Positions 16,838 to 27,186 are shown, numbered from the stretch's first letter. The stretch is DNA of 64,000 bases from Acidocella facilis ATCC 35904 (GCF_000687875.1 NZ_JHYG01000002.1:62001-126000); one strand, 5' to 3'. A program made the numbers and translations. The notes: a model not told the origin generated them from the letters alone.

Positions 16838-18616
16838 TCAATTATTATTTGAATTGGTCTCAGAAATTTCAGGTGTAAGCTGTGTTTCGACCAGATGCGC
16901 GAAGACGCCGCGCTGCGCCAGCAAATGCTGGAACGTCCCGCGTTCGACGATGCGGCCGGCCGCGAACACCAAAATCTCATCCGCATCGCGGATGGTAGAG
17001 AGGCGATGGGCGACGACAAAGCTCGTCCGCCCTTGCATCAGCTGCCGCAAAGCCCTGGAAACGCTGGCCTCGGTGGCGGCATCCAGCGCCGAAGTGGCTT
17101 CATCCAGAATCAGGATTGGCGGGTTTTTCAAAATCGCCCGGGCAATCGCCAGGCGCTGTTTTTGTCCGCCAGAAAGGTTAACACCGCGTTCGCCGATCAG
17201 GGTTTCAAAACCATCCGGCTGCGCCTCGATGAAATTTAACGCCTCGGCCATTTCGCAGGCGCGGCGGATGTCTGCCGGTGTCGCGTCCGGGCGGCCGATG
17301 AGCAGATTCTCGCGGATGGAGCGGTTGAACAGCATGGCGTCCTGAAACACCACACCGATGGCGCCGCGCAGCGAGTCCAGCGTGACAGCCCGCAGATCCT
17401 GGCCGTCGATGCTGATGGCGCCGGCGCTCGGATCCCAGTAGCGTTGCAGCAGCGCCATGGTGGTGGATTTGCCGGCCCCGGTGGCGCCGACCAAAGCGGT
17501 GACGCTGCCGGGGCGGGCGGTGAAATCCAGATCCTCGACGATCGGCACCGCGCTTTGATAGCCGAAGCTGACATGCGCGAACCGCACCGCGCCGGCGCGC
17601 AGCGCCAAAGCTTTGGCCCCCGGCGCCTCGGGCAGCAGGCTGGGCGCGTCCAGCACGGTGAAGAATTCCGCCAGGGTGGGCATTTGCAGGAATAGCCGGG
17701 AGATGAAGCCCATCGCTCCGGTCAGCCGCCCGACCAGCAGCATGGCGAAGCCCATGAAGGTGACGATGGCGCCGACACTGGCCTGGCCGCGCAGATGCAA
17801 CAGCGTGCCCAGCATGAAGATGACGATGATGGTGATGGTGCTGGCCGCCGAGGTGACGACGCTGAGCAGCGCCCACCAGTTCAGCACCGGGATCTGCCGG
17901 TTCAGCACCGCCTCGCTGGTGCGGCGGAACTGGGTGGTCTCGGCGGTGAGGCGGGTGAAGGCCTGCACCACCAGCACATTCGCCAGCGTATCCTGCGCGG
18001 TGCCGGCGAGGTTGGACTGGTGGCGCTCGACTTGGCGCTGGGCGGTTTCCGTGCAGGTGATCACGAAGGCGGTGAGGGCGCAGAACAAAACCACCAGCAG
18101 GATCAGCGCCAGCGCCAGCCGCCAGTTCAGCACCAGAGTGAGCGGCAGCAGCAGCAGAATGGCGAGTGCCGTGGCCAGATGCTCCTTGAAGAAGGTCAGC
18201 CACATCCAGAACAGAGCGTCGGCGCCGGAGAGCATGATTTTCATCAGCTGGCCGGAATGGCGGCGGGTATGGAAGGCGGGGGGCATTGAGAGCACATGCT
18301 GGTAAAACCGGCTCATCACCAGCAGCCGGTTGCGATGCGCCAGCCGCTCGGCCTGCACGGCGAGCACGATGCTGGCGCCGATGCTGGCCAGCCCGACCAT
18401 CGCCCAGAGCCCGAGCAGCCTCACCGCCCCTCGCACCACCACGGCCCGCGCCTGCGCATCGGCCCCGGTGAGCAGATTGATGACCCGGCCGAACAGCACC
18501 GGCTCGGCGAACTGAAAGCCCATCACCGCCAGATTGGCGAGGACCAGGAACCAGGCGATGGCGCGGTCCTGCCGGAGCAGGCCGAGCACGCGGGCATAGA
18601 GGGCGAAAAATTTCAT
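16838..18616 (-). CDS. ABC exporter (fused membrane + ATPase), NdvA/ChvA-like
   Basis: A 592-residue half-transporter: six helices in residues about 15-310, then an ATPase with Walker A GATGAGKST, signature LSGGQKQR and Walker B ILILDEATSALD. The membrane part has the NdvA-like order, including the N-terminal KFFALYARVL, AEPVLFGRVI, VLNWWALLS and FMGFAMLLVGRL. NdvA exports cyclic beta-1,2-glucan to the periplasm. No glucan synthase (ndvB) is in the window, so the cargo is uncertain. Start: ATG 18616 aligns with NdvA; an ATG at 18652 is also in frame. It is divergent from feoA. Confidence 0.8.
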   Translation of the reverse strand: MKFFALYARVLGLLRQDRAIAWFLVLANLAVMGFQFAEPVLFGRVINLLTGADAQARAVVVRGAVRLLGLWAMVGLASIGASIVLAVQAERLAHRNRLLVMSRFYQHVLSMPPAFHTRRHSGQLMKIMLSGADALFWMWLTFFKEHLATALAILLLLPLTLVLNWRLALALILLVVLFCALTAFVITCTETAQRQVERHQSNLAGTAQDTLANVLVVQAFTRLTAETTQFRRTSEAVLNRQIPVLNWWALLSVVTSAASTITIIVIFMLGTLLHLRGQASVGAIVTFMGFAMLLVGRLTGAMGFISRLFLQMPTLAEFFTVLDAPSLLPEAPGAKALALRAGAVRFAHVSFGYQSAVPIVEDLDFTARPGSVTALVGATGAGKSTTMALLQRYWDPSAGAISIDGQDLRAVTLDSLRGAIGVVFQDAMLFNRSIRENLLIGRPDATPADIRRACEMAEALNFIEAQPDGFETLIGERGVNLSGGQKQRLAIARAILKNPPILILDEATSALDAATEASVSRALRQLMQGRTSFVVAHRLSTIRDADEILVFAAGRIVERGTFQHLLAQRGVFAHLVETQLTPEISETNSNNN

Positions 18617-18692
18617 CCTGACCAGCCTGAAGGGCAAATGGGGCTGGCGCATGGCGGGGATGACTCGGCGCCTTGATTCAAATCATTGTTTT

Positions 18693-18707
18693 TGACATTC
18701 ATTCGCA
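18693..18707. promoter_or_regulatory. Fur-like box before feoAB
   Basis: TGACATTCATTCGCA fits the 7-1-7 Fur pattern TGAnAATnATTnTCA (read on the complement) with two mismatches. It lies about 40 bases before feoA in an A+T-rich promoter. Regulation by Fur would be expected for ferrous iron uptake. Confidence 0.4.
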
Positions 18708-18744
18708 TTAAGTCTGGGCTTCAAACCTCTGCTGGGGATATCAA

Positions 18745-19053
18745 GTGCTGCGCCAGACCCATTTAGGCTCGTCCGATGCTGGAACCACCCCGCGTGACAT
18801 GACGCTGGGGCAGGCCAAGCCCGGCTTCAAAGGCAATATTCTCGCGGTGGACCCGGTCGGCGTGCAGGGTAGCCTGCCGGAAGAGGAGCTGGAGCGCCGG
18901 CTGCTGGAGATGGGGCTGGTGGAGGGGGCCGAGATCGAGGTGCTGCACCAGGGGCTGATCCGGCGCGACCCGATCGCGGTGCGGATCAATGGCCGCGCCA
19001 CCTTCGCGCTGCGCCGGCGGGAAGCCGGCGCGGTGCTGGTGGTGCCCGCCTGA
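18745..19053 (+). CDS. feoA: FeoA, SH3-like accessory protein of ferrous iron uptake
   Basis: A 102-residue protein whose core (about 24-100) is the small beta-barrel FeoA domain: RLLEMGLVEGAEIEVL, DPIAVRINGRATFALRRREAGAVLVV. FeoA binds the cytoplasmic side of FeoB and stimulates transport. The GTG at 18745 has GGGGAT six bases upstream; an ATG at 18799 gives the more usual family length of about 84 residues but lacks a ribosome site. It is 14 bases from feoB. Confidence 0.9.
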   Translation: MLRQTHLGSSDAGTTPRDMTLGQAKPGFKGNILAVDPVGVQGSLPEEELERRLLEMGLVEGAEIEVLHQGLIRRDPIAVRINGRATFALRRREAGAVLVVPA

Positions 19054-19067
19054 ACCGGATTTAACAG

Positions 19068-20981
<1,914 letters not shown>

Positions 20982-20990
20982 AGAAGTCGT

Positions 20991-21085
20991 GGGGGACTTT
21001 TTGGAAAAAGTCCCCTACCCCTCCGGCGCCTTTCCAACGCTGCTGCGCAGCATTGGAACCTTTGGCGCCTCTGCCCCCAAAAACT
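20991..21085. repeat. Repeat family A, copy 2
   Basis: GGGGACTTTTT 20992-21002 pairs with AAAAAGTCCCC 21005-21015, the same core as at 4549-4572. A second hairpin (about 21032-21058, TTCCAACGCTGC...GCAGCATTGGAA) and the family end CCCCCAAAAACTTTTGC follow. It lies between the convergent feoB and hydrolase genes and probably terminates both. Confidence 0.7.
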
Positions 21086-21105
21086 TTTGCTCCTTACCTC
21101 GGGGG

Positions 21106-21789
21106 TTAGGCGCGTTCTAGCGCATTCGCTAAAGCTTTGGGTGTTGAGAGGAAGGGGGAATGGTCGGCTTGCAGGGTCAGCACCGTGTCGCACGGCAGCG
21201 CCGCCTGCATCGCCCGCTGCAAGGCCAGAGGCAAAATCCTGTCCTCGGTGCATTCTATATAGGCGCGGGGCAGGTCCGGCGTGGCGGTGATGGCGGCGGA
21301 AAAGCTGCCCATCGGCTCCGGCTGCAGCCGCGCGGCGGCACGGGCCGCCAGCTCCGGCGGGGCGAGATTGTAAAACCGGGGCACCACCGCCTCAGCTGCT
21401 ACCGCCAGGCAGCGCCCGCGTGCCGGGCGTAGATAATCCGGCGCGCCACCGGCTTCCTTCATGGCCATGGCGCTCTGCATGCTCCCGCCCGGCGGCAGCA
21501 GAAAGCCGGTGAGATAGACCAGCTTGCGGACCGCCTGGGGGGCGATTGCGCCGGCTTCCGAAATCACCAGCCCGCCCCGGCTATGGCCGACCAGCAGCAC
21601 CGGCTCCGGCGCCGCCAGCGCCAGATCCGCCACTTGCCGCGCCCAGAGCGGCAGCGGGTTGGCCCCGGCCGGGACCGGCACGAGATCCGGCGCGATCACC
21701 TGATGCCCGGCCGCTTCCAGCAGCGGGGTCAGCGCCTCCCAGCACCAGGCGCCATGCCAGGCGCCGGGAACCAGCAGAAACACGGCCAT
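21106..21789 (-). CDS. Alpha/beta-hydrolase, esterase-like
   Basis: A 227-residue cytosolic hydrolase. The oxyanion-hole segment is VPGAWHGAWCW (7-17), the nucleophile elbow is VGHSRGG (about 67-73), and the C-terminal TLQADHSPF holds the histidine. This pattern is that of the small plant-type esterase / hydroxynitrile-lyase-like group (EstC family). It starts three bases after the stop of the nitrilase-family gene, so the two form an operon; the combination of an esterase and an amidase has no pathway I can name. Confidence 0.82.
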   Translation of the reverse strand: MAVFLLVPGAWHGAWCWEALTPLLEAAGHQVIAPDLVPVPAGANPLPLWARQVADLALAAPEPVLLVGHSRGGLVISEAGAIAPQAVRKLVYLTGFLLPPGGSMQSAMAMKEAGGAPDYLRPARGRCLAVAAEAVVPRFYNLAPPELAARAAARLQPEPMGSFSAAITATPDLPRAYIECTEDRILPLALQRAMQAALPCDTVLTLQADHSPFLSTPKALANALERA

Positions 21790-21792
21790 GGT

Positions 21793-22581
21793 TCAGCCCG
21801 CGATCGGCCCGTAGAGCCCCGGCCGGCGGTCGGTGAAGAACGGGTCCGCCTGCCGCACCGCCTGATGATGCGCCGGGTCGATCTCGGCGAAAATCATCTC
21901 CTCGCCGGTCCCCGCCATCGCCAGCACCGCCCCGTTCGGCCCGCAGATGGAGGAGAGGCCGATATAGCCCAGCCCGTTCTCCTCACCCGAATGGTTGGCA
22001 TAAGCCAGATAGACCTGGTTCTCATAAGCCCGCGCCGGGATCACATGCCGCGCCACCTGCTCGTAAGGCTCCATCTGCGCGGTGGGGACCAGCAGCAGAT
22101 CCACCCCGGCCAAGGCCAGAGTGCGCGCCGGTTCGGGGAATTCGATATCGTAGCAGATCAGCAGCCCGAGTTTCAGCCCGCCCAGCTCGGCCACCGGGAA
22201 ATCCTGGCCGCGCTGCTTGAACATGTCCCGGTCGAGATCGCCGAACAGATGCGTCTTGCGGTAATTCAGCAAAATCCGCCCATCCGGGCCGATCAGCACG
22301 GCGGCGTTCGCCACCTGGCCCGCCACCAGCTCCGGATAGCCGAAGACCAGCGCGATGTTCAGATCCGCCGCCGCCGCCTGCGCCGGGGCCAAGCCGGATT
22401 GCGGGATGGCCAGCGCCAGCGCCGCCTGCGGGCCGATATTATAGCCGGAGAGATACATTTCCGGCAGGATGAGCAAATCTGCCCCCTGCGCCTTGGCCGA
22501 GGCCGCCTGCGCGCGCAGATGAGCGAAGCCGGCTTCGAGGTCGTTGACGCATCCGGGGCCCTGATACAGCGCGATTTTCAT
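21793..22581 (-). CDS. Carbon-nitrogen hydrolase (nitrilase superfamily amidase)
   Basis: A 262-residue amidase-like protein. The catalytic triad is visible as Glu41 (LILPEMYLSG), Lys109 (NYRKTHLFG) and Cys143 (LLICYDIEFPE). The overall pattern is like aliphatic or omega-amino-acid amidases such as 5-aminovaleramidase. The frame extends upstream to 22878 through the repeat element, but MKIALYQGP at 22581 is the natural family start. It leads an operon with the esterase-like gene. The repeat B hairpins lie immediately upstream, in its promoter region. Confidence 0.85.
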   Translation of the reverse strand: MKIALYQGPGCVNDLEAGFAHLRAQAASAKAQGADLLILPEMYLSGYNIGPQAALALAIPQSGLAPAQAAAADLNIALVFGYPELVAGQVANAAVLIGPDGRILLNYRKTHLFGDLDRDMFKQRGQDFPVAELGGLKLGLLICYDIEFPEPARTLALAGVDLLLVPTAQMEPYEQVARHVIPARAYENQVYLAYANHSGEENGLGYIGLSSICGPNGAVLAMAGTGEEMIFAEIDPAHHQAVRQADPFFTDRRPGLYGPIAG

Positions 22582-22591
22582 GCGTGGCAAA

Positions 22592-22696
22592 CTAGAGTGT
22601 TTTTCAGCAAATGAAAAACACTCTAGCGTTTTCTGTGCGGGCAATTTCATGTGTTTATCTTGACGCTGACGCGTCAAGATAAACACATATTGCTCT
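22592..22696. repeat. Repeat family B, longest copy (two hairpins)
   Basis: The first hairpin is CTAGAGTGTTTTTCA 22592-22606 with 22612-22626 (15 of 15 paired, five-base loop). The second is ATGTGTTTATCTTGACGC 22649-22666 with 22671-22688 (18 of 18, four-base loop), ending TATTGCTCTAG. The ends CTAGAG...CTCTAG are inverted, so the whole 105 bases look like one transposable-type short element. Confidence 0.78.
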
Positions 22697-22795
22697 AGCC
22701 CCGGCGCGCAAATGTTGAAAATCCTGGAAAAACCCGATAAACCCCGCTCGCCGGCACCCCTGGAGGCCGGCTTTTGTTGTTTTATGGAGCTGAAA

Positions 22796-23449
22796 ATGGC
22801 TGATTTTGAACTGATTGAAGCCTCTGCTCGTTCGCGTGCCGGCAAGGGGGTGGCGCGGGCGACGAGGCGTGAGGGCAAGGTGCCCGCCGTGATTTATGGT
22901 GCCCGCCAGGAGCCGAGCCTGATCGCGCTCGACCCGCGCACCGTGATGAAGGAGCTGAAGCGTGGCGGCTGGCGCTCGCGCCTGTACGAGATCGACGTGG
23001 CCGGGACCAAGACCCGCGCGCTGATGCGTGATGTCTCCTTCCACCCGGTCACCGACCAGCCCGAGCATGTGGATTTCCAGCGCCTCGTCGCCGGTGAGCC
23101 GGTGAAGGTGGCCGTGGCCGTGCACTTCCTCAACGAAGCGACCTCGCCGGGCCTGAAGCGTGGCGGCGTGCTGAACGTTGTGCGCCACAAGGTGGAAGTG
23201 GTGGTGGACGCCGACCACATCCCCGAGAAGTTCGAGATCGATCTCGGCAAGCTGGACATCAACGACAATGTCCGCTGGCACGATCTGCAGGGCGCTGAGA
23301 ACTGCAAGCCGGTGATCACCGGCCGCGACTTCGTCATCGCCACCATCGCCCCGCCGCTGGTGAGCGCCGAGCAGCTGGCCGCCGAGGCCGCCGCCGCCGC
23401 TGCTGCTGCTGCCGCCAAGGGCGGCGCCAAGAAGGGCGGCAAGAAGTAA
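22796..23449 (+). CDS. rplY: 50S ribosomal protein L25 (long Ctc/TL5 type)
   Basis: A 217-residue 5S-rRNA-binding protein. Residues 1-95 are the L25 core ([19 protein letters not shown]), 100-185 the TL5 C-terminal domain ([27 protein letters not shown]), followed by an Ala-rich segment and a Lys/Gly tail typical of alphaproteobacteria. A frame to 22712 would run into the repeat; ATG 22796 has GGAG seven bases upstream. It leads the conserved rplY-pth-ychF set. Confidence 0.95.
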   Translation: MADFELIEASARSRAGKGVARATRREGKVPAVIYGARQEPSLIALDPRTVMKELKRGGWRSRLYEIDVAGTKTRALMRDVSFHPVTDQPEHVDFQRLVAGEPVKVAVAVHFLNEATSPGLKRGGVLNVVRHKVEVVVDADHIPEKFEIDLGKLDINDNVRWHDLQGAENCKPVITGRDFVIATIAPPLVSAEQLAAEAAAAAAAAAAKGGAKKGGKK

Positions 23450-23468
23450 GCCGTAAAGTTACCGCGCC

Positions 23469-24047
23469 ATGCTGCTTTGGGTTGGTCTAGGAAACCCGGA
23501 ACCGGGCATGGCGCGGCAACGCCATAATATCGGCTTCATGGCGGTGGACGCGATTGCGGGCCGCCATGGCGCCTCCCCCTGGCGCGCCCGCTTCAAGGGC
23601 ATGACCGCCGAGGCGCGCATCGGCACGCAGAAGATTTTACTGCTCAAGCCGATGACCTACATGAATTTGTCCGGCGAGGCGGTGCAGGAGGCATCCTCCT
23701 TCTACAAGATCGCCGCCGCGGACATCACGGCCTTCCATGACGAGCTGGATCTGGAGCCCGGGAAAATCCGGGTGAAGAAAGGCGGCGGCAATGCCGGCCA
23801 TAACGGGCTGCGCAGCATGGATAAGCATCTCTCCACCCCGGATTACTGGCGGGTGCGGCTGGGCATCGGGCATCCCGGTGACAAGGCCCGCGTGACCGGC
23901 CATGTGCTGGGGGATTTTTCAAAACAGGATCAAGCCTGGCTCGGCCCGGTGCTGGACGGCGTGGCGGATCATGCTGCGTTGCTGGCCGAGGGCAAGCCAG
24001 AGGATTTCATGACGCGCCTGGCGCTGGTCAACGGAGTGCAGAAATAA
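23469..24047 (+). CDS. pth: Peptidyl-tRNA hydrolase
   Basis: Releases peptides from prematurely dropped peptidyl-tRNA. It has 192 residues. WVGLGNPEPGMARQRHNIGF carries the catalytic His19 (E. coli His20), with KPMTYMNLSGEAV, FHDELDLEPGKIRVKKGGGNAGHNGLRS and RLGIGHPG following. It is 19 bases after rplY, and its stop overlaps the ychF start (TAATG). Confidence 0.97.
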   Translation: MLLWVGLGNPEPGMARQRHNIGFMAVDAIAGRHGASPWRARFKGMTAEARIGTQKILLLKPMTYMNLSGEAVQEASSFYKIAAADITAFHDELDLEPGKIRVKKGGGNAGHNGLRSMDKHLSTPDYWRVRLGIGHPGDKARVTGHVLGDFSKQDQAWLGPVLDGVADHAALLAEGKPEDFMTRLALVNGVQK

Positions 24048-25141
24048 TGGGTTTCAATTGCGGGATCGTGGGCCTGCCGAATGTCGGCAAGTCCACGCTG
24101 TTCAATGCGCTGACCGCGACGGTGGCCGCCCAGGCGGCGAATTATCCGTTCTGCACCATCGAGCCGAATGTCGGCCGGGTGGCGGTGCCGGATAAGCGGA
24201 TGGGCGCCCTTGCCGAGATCGGCAAGAGCCAGAAGCAGGTGCCGACCAGCCTGGAATTCGTGGATATTGCCGGGCTGGTGCGCGGCGCCTCCAAGGGCGA
24301 GGGGCTGGGCAACCAGTTCCTGGCGAATATCCGCGAGGTGGATGCCATCGTGCATGTGCTGCGTTGCTTCGAGGATGACGACATCACCCATGTCGAAGGC
24401 TCGATTGACCCGGTGCGTGACGCCGAGACGGTGGAAACCGAGCTGATGCTGGCGGACCTTGAGAGCCTGACCAAGCGCGTGCCGCTGCTGCAGAAAAAGG
24501 CCAAGAGTAACGACAAGGCGGCCGCCGCCGAGCTGGAGCTGATCGAGCCGCTGATCAAGCTGCTGGAAGATGGCAAGCCGGTCCGCACCGGCATCCCCAA
24601 GGGTGAGGAGGAGGCGGTGAAGCGCCTCAACCTGCTCACCTCCAAGCCGGTTCTGTATGTGTGCAATGTCGAGGAAGCCGCGGCCGCCACCGGCAATGCC
24701 CAATCCGCCCGGGTGGCAGAGATGGCCAAGGCGCAGGGCGCGGCGCATGTGATCATCTCAGCCGCCATCGAGGCCGAGGTGAGCCAGCTCCCCGATGAGG
24801 ACCGCGCCGGCTTCCTGGCGGATCTGGGGCTTGAGGATAGCGGGCTGGACCGCATCATCCGCGCCGGCTACCAGCTGCTCGGGCTGATCACCTATTTCAC
24901 CGTCGGGCCGAAGGAAACCCGGGCCTGGACCATCATCAAAGGCACCAAGGCGCCAGGCGCGGCGGGCGTGATCCATGGCGATTTCGAGCGCGGCTTCATC
25001 GCGGCCGAGACCATCGCTTACGATGATTACGTCGCCAACAAGGGCGAGGCCGGGGCGCGCGATACCGGCAAGCTGCGGGTCGAGGGCAAGGAATATGTCG
25101 TCAAGGATGGCGACGTGATGCTGTTCCGCTTCAACGTGTAA
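24047..25141 (+). CDS. ychF: YchF/OLA1 family translation-associated ATPase
   Basis: A 364-residue Obg-related P-loop protein that prefers ATP and binds ribosomes and is linked to redox stress. G1 is GLPNVGKST, G3 DIAGLVRGAS, and the altered G4 is NVEE, which explains the ATP preference known for the family. The C-terminal TGS-like domain includes AWTIIKGTKAPGAAGVIHGDFERGFI. It is the third gene of rplY-pth-ychF, followed by a clear terminator. Confidence 0.96.
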   Translation: MGFNCGIVGLPNVGKSTLFNALTATVAAQAANYPFCTIEPNVGRVAVPDKRMGALAEIGKSQKQVPTSLEFVDIAGLVRGASKGEGLGNQFLANIREVDAIVHVLRCFEDDDITHVEGSIDPVRDAETVETELMLADLESLTKRVPLLQKKAKSNDKAAAAELELIEPLIKLLEDGKPVRTGIPKGEEEAVKRLNLLTSKPVLYVCNVEEAAAATGNAQSARVAEMAKAQGAAHVIISAAIEAEVSQLPDEDRAGFLADLGLEDSGLDRIIRAGYQLLGLITYFTVGPKETRAWTIIKGTKAPGAAGVIHGDFERGFIAAETIAYDDYVANKGEAGARDTGKLRVEGKEYVVKDGDVMLFRFNV

Positions 25142-25159
25142 GCCGGGCAGGCTAGGATA

Positions 25160-25195
25160 AAGGGGCGCCCCGGCGACGGGAGCGCCCCTTTTTTG
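25160..25195 (+). terminator. Rho-independent terminator of rplY-pth-ychF
   Basis: AAGGGGCGC 25160-25168 pairs with GCGCCCCTT 25182-25190, followed by six T ending at 25194. It begins 19 bases after the ychF stop. Confidence 0.85.
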
Positions 25196-25209
25196 TTCCA
25201 GGAGCCAGC

Positions 25210-25707
25210 ATGTCCCCCACGCGCATCATCGAAGCCATATTGTTCGGCGGGCGCTGGCTGATCGTGCCGGTCTATCTGGCGATGCTGGTGCTGCTCGGCA
25301 TCATCGTGGTCTATTTCATCGGCGAGCTGGTGCATGCGCTGCCGACCATCGCCAGCATCACCGAAAACCAGCTGCTGATCTTCAGCCTGTCGCTGATCGA
25401 CCTCTCGCTCACCGCCAATCTCGTGGTGCTGGTGATCCTCTCCGGCTATGAGAATTTCGTGCGCAAGGTAGCGTTTGATGAGAGCGACCCACGGCCGGAA
25501 TGGATGTCGAAGATCGATTTCTCCGGGCTGAAGCTGAAACTTCTGGCTTCGATGACGGTGATCGGCGCGGTGCATCTGCTGCGCAGCTTTCTGGATGTGG
25601 CCAATGAGACGGACCGGAATTTGTTCTGGCAGCTGGTGATCGTGCTCGCCTTCGGGCTGCTGTCCCTGGTTTTGGCGCTGACGGACCGGGTGGAACATAA
25701 AGAGTAG
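25210..25707 (+). CDS. UPF0114/YqhA family membrane protein
   Basis: A 165-residue inner-membrane protein with four predicted helices (about 12-35, 55-80, 112-125, 137-157) and the family pattern GRWLIVPVYL, LIDLSLTANLVVLVILSGYENFV and GLKLKLLASMTVIGAVHLL. No function is established. A ribosome site (CAGGAG) precedes the ATG. It appears monocistronic, between the ychF terminator and the transglycosylase/Ivy cassette. Confidence 0.85.
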   Translation: MSPTRIIEAILFGGRWLIVPVYLAMLVLLGIIVVYFIGELVHALPTIASITENQLLIFSLSLIDLSLTANLVVLVILSGYENFVRKVAFDESDPRPEWMSKIDFSGLKLKLLASMTVIGAVHLLRSFLDVANETDRNLFWQLVIVLAFGLLSLVLALTDRVEHKE

Positions 25708-25800
25708 GCGGCGCAACAGTTTCGTAACCAGGACAACGCTTGCCAAAAGCGCAGGCGCGTGAAAATCTTCCGGCCGGCAAAAAGACGTTGGGATATTTTG

Positions 25801-26250
25801 ATGCTTCAATCGTTTTCGACAATTGAACAGTGGGTTGCCGCGAACAACAAATCCAAAAACCATCCTGATGAACTGGTCATCGCTCTAATATGGAAAGAGA
25901 GCGGGTTCGATGACGCGTCTAAAAGCGCAAAAAGCACTGCAACGGGGCTCATGCAGATGACGATCCCGGCAGTTGATGACGTGAACCGCAACACACCGGC
26001 AGGCACGCATTTCTCGTTTGCTGATATGCTTGATGGTCCGAAGAACATCCAATGCGGAACATACTATCTGGATATGATTTATCGCCGTGCAGGCAGCGAC
26101 ATGAAAGCCGGTTTGGATCGGTTTGGCACGGGAAAAGGTTACGCCAGTGATATTCTAGCCGCCGCCGCTTGTTTGAAAAAATCTAAAGGGAGCAATAATG
26201 TGATCGATCCGAAATTGGCCAAAACCTGCCTTTTGCAGATCCACAAATGA
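25801..26250 (+). CDS. Leaderless lytic-transglycosylase-like (SLT/GH23) protein
   Basis: A 149-residue protein with a compact SLT fold. The catalytic glutamate is Glu33 in ALIWKESGFD, and the conserved GLMQ is at 49-52 (TATGLMQMT), with DGPKNIQCGTYYLDMIY and DRFGTGKGYASDIL after it. Such enzymes cut the MurNAc-GlcNAc bond of peptidoglycan. No signal peptide or membrane helix is visible, so it needs another export route or a lysin-like release. ATG 25801 has GGGATA before it; a GTG at 25759 is in frame. Its stop overlaps the next gene (ATGA), which encodes a secreted Ivy-like lysozyme inhibitor, so a toxin/immunity pair is likely. It is visibly more A+T-rich than its neighbours. No T6SS or phage genes are near. 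Confidence 0.8.
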   Translation: MLQSFSTIEQWVAANNKSKNHPDELVIALIWKESGFDDASKSAKSTATGLMQMTIPAVDDVNRNTPAGTHFSFADMLDGPKNIQCGTYYLDMIYRRAGSDMKAGLDRFGTGKGYASDILAAAACLKKSKGSNNVIDPKLAKTCLLQIHK

Positions 26251-26681
26251 AGCGGCTCATTCAAGGCATAACAGCTTTTTCCCTCCTCGCCGGTCCAGCC
26301 CTCGCTTCATCTTCCGACTGGTCCAGCCTCGATACATTCGCGGGTACTTATCCGGCGGCGGGGTTGATGAAATCGGCGATCATACGCCAGCAACTTCGTA
26401 ATTTACTGAGCCCGCGGCAGCGGGCGCAGTTGAAGGCGATGGCGGTTTCGCCGCCGGTTTCGAAAATCGACAGTGATTTAATGGCGCAGTTCTGCATGCC
26501 CCATATGTGCGGCAGCGAAAGTGCGGTTCTGGTCATCGACCCGGCGGCGGCGAAACTATGGGTTGGATTTTACGAGACGGATGGCAAGCGCGTGCAAATG
26601 GAGTGGATCGGCACGGACGACCCTGCCGCCCTGCCGCCGGATATCCAGGCCAGCCTGGCCAAGATCCATAACCCGTTCTGA
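26247..26681 (+). CDS. Secreted Ivy-like lysozyme/transglycosylase inhibitor
   Basis: A 144-residue protein with a signal peptide (residues 1-20, GPALA cleavage site). The mature part ends in the Ivy hallmark: CMPHMCGS (83-90), parallel to CKPHDCGS in E. coli Ivy, whose loop histidine enters the lysozyme active site; His86 is kept. The segment VLVIDPAAAKLWVGFYETDGK matches the strand-loop-strand after it. Ivy proteins inhibit c-type lysozyme and bacterial lytic transglycosylases in the periplasm. The start overlaps the upstream transglycosylase-like gene by four bases, so it is the probable cognate inhibitor or immunity protein. Confidence 0.75.
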   Translation: MKRLIQGITAFSLLAGPALASSSDWSSLDTFAGTYPAAGLMKSAIIRQQLRNLLSPRQRAQLKAMAVSPPVSKIDSDLMAQFCMPHMCGSESAVLVIDPAAAKLWVGFYETDGKRVQMEWIGTDDPAALPPDIQASLAKIHNPF

Positions 26682-26882
26682 CCCCTCCAACCAAGCCGCG
26701 CATGGACGCCATTGCAGCCCGGATTTGCGCTTTTCCCCAATAGGCCCTAGTCGTATCAAACCGGTCTTGCCGCATGCCCTGGAACATTGACAATGTAACA
26801 GGGCCGTGGGGGGAGCGGGTGGCTTTCGTGGCAGAGTATGTTCCCTGCCAGAGACAAGCCAAGAATGAATTAGGAATTTCTT

Positions 26883-27092
26883 ATGGCGATCGGCACTGTT
26901 AAATTTTTCAACGAAACCAAGGGCTACGGCTTCATCAGCCCGGAGACCGGCGGCCCAGATGTGTTCGTGCACATCTCCGCTGTGGAGCGCGCTGGCATGC
27001 GCAGCCTGAATGAAGGCCAGAAGGTCAAATTCGAGCAGGTGCAGGATCGCCGCAGCGGCAAGACCGCTGCTGACAACCTGGAAGCGGCGTAA
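26883..27092 (+). CDS. CspA-family cold-shock protein
   Basis: A 69-residue single cold-shock domain with RNP1 KGYGFISP (14-21) and RNP2 VFVHISA (28-34). Such proteins bind single-stranded nucleic acids and melt mRNA structure. It is monocistronic, with a 200-base leader/promoter region upstream (26682-26882; no gene seen there), long enough for the structured 5' leader usual in cold-shock mRNAs, and a strong terminator downstream. Confidence 0.95.
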   Translation: MAIGTVKFFNETKGYGFISPETGGPDVFVHISAVERAGMRSLNEGQKVKFEQVQDRRSGKTAADNLEAA

Positions 27093-27096
27093 GCCG

Positions 27097-27161
27097 AATA
27101 GCCGGCAAGCTCGCTTTCCGGCTATTTCAGAGCCTCAAGCTTTCAGCTTGAGGCTTTTTTT
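27097..27161 (+). terminator. Double hairpin terminator of the cold-shock gene
   Basis: First stem AATAGCCGG 27097-27105 with 27118-27126. Second stem 27131-27141 with 27145-27155 (AGCCTCAAGCT, three-base loop), followed by seven T to 27161. It also faces the convergent desaturase gene. Confidence 0.88.
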
Positions 27162-27186
27162 GTCTTGATGCGCAATATCGCGCGCG

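Noticed and set aside
20982-21105. Possible tRNA or small RNA after feoB, suggested by nested hairpins
   Set aside because: The hairpins belong to repeat family A; no cloverleaf, anticodon arm or CCA end can be drawn.
25759-26681. Prophage remnant around the SLT protein
   Set aside because: No integrase, capsid, holin or tail genes are adjacent; the flanks are housekeeping genes with intact spacing.
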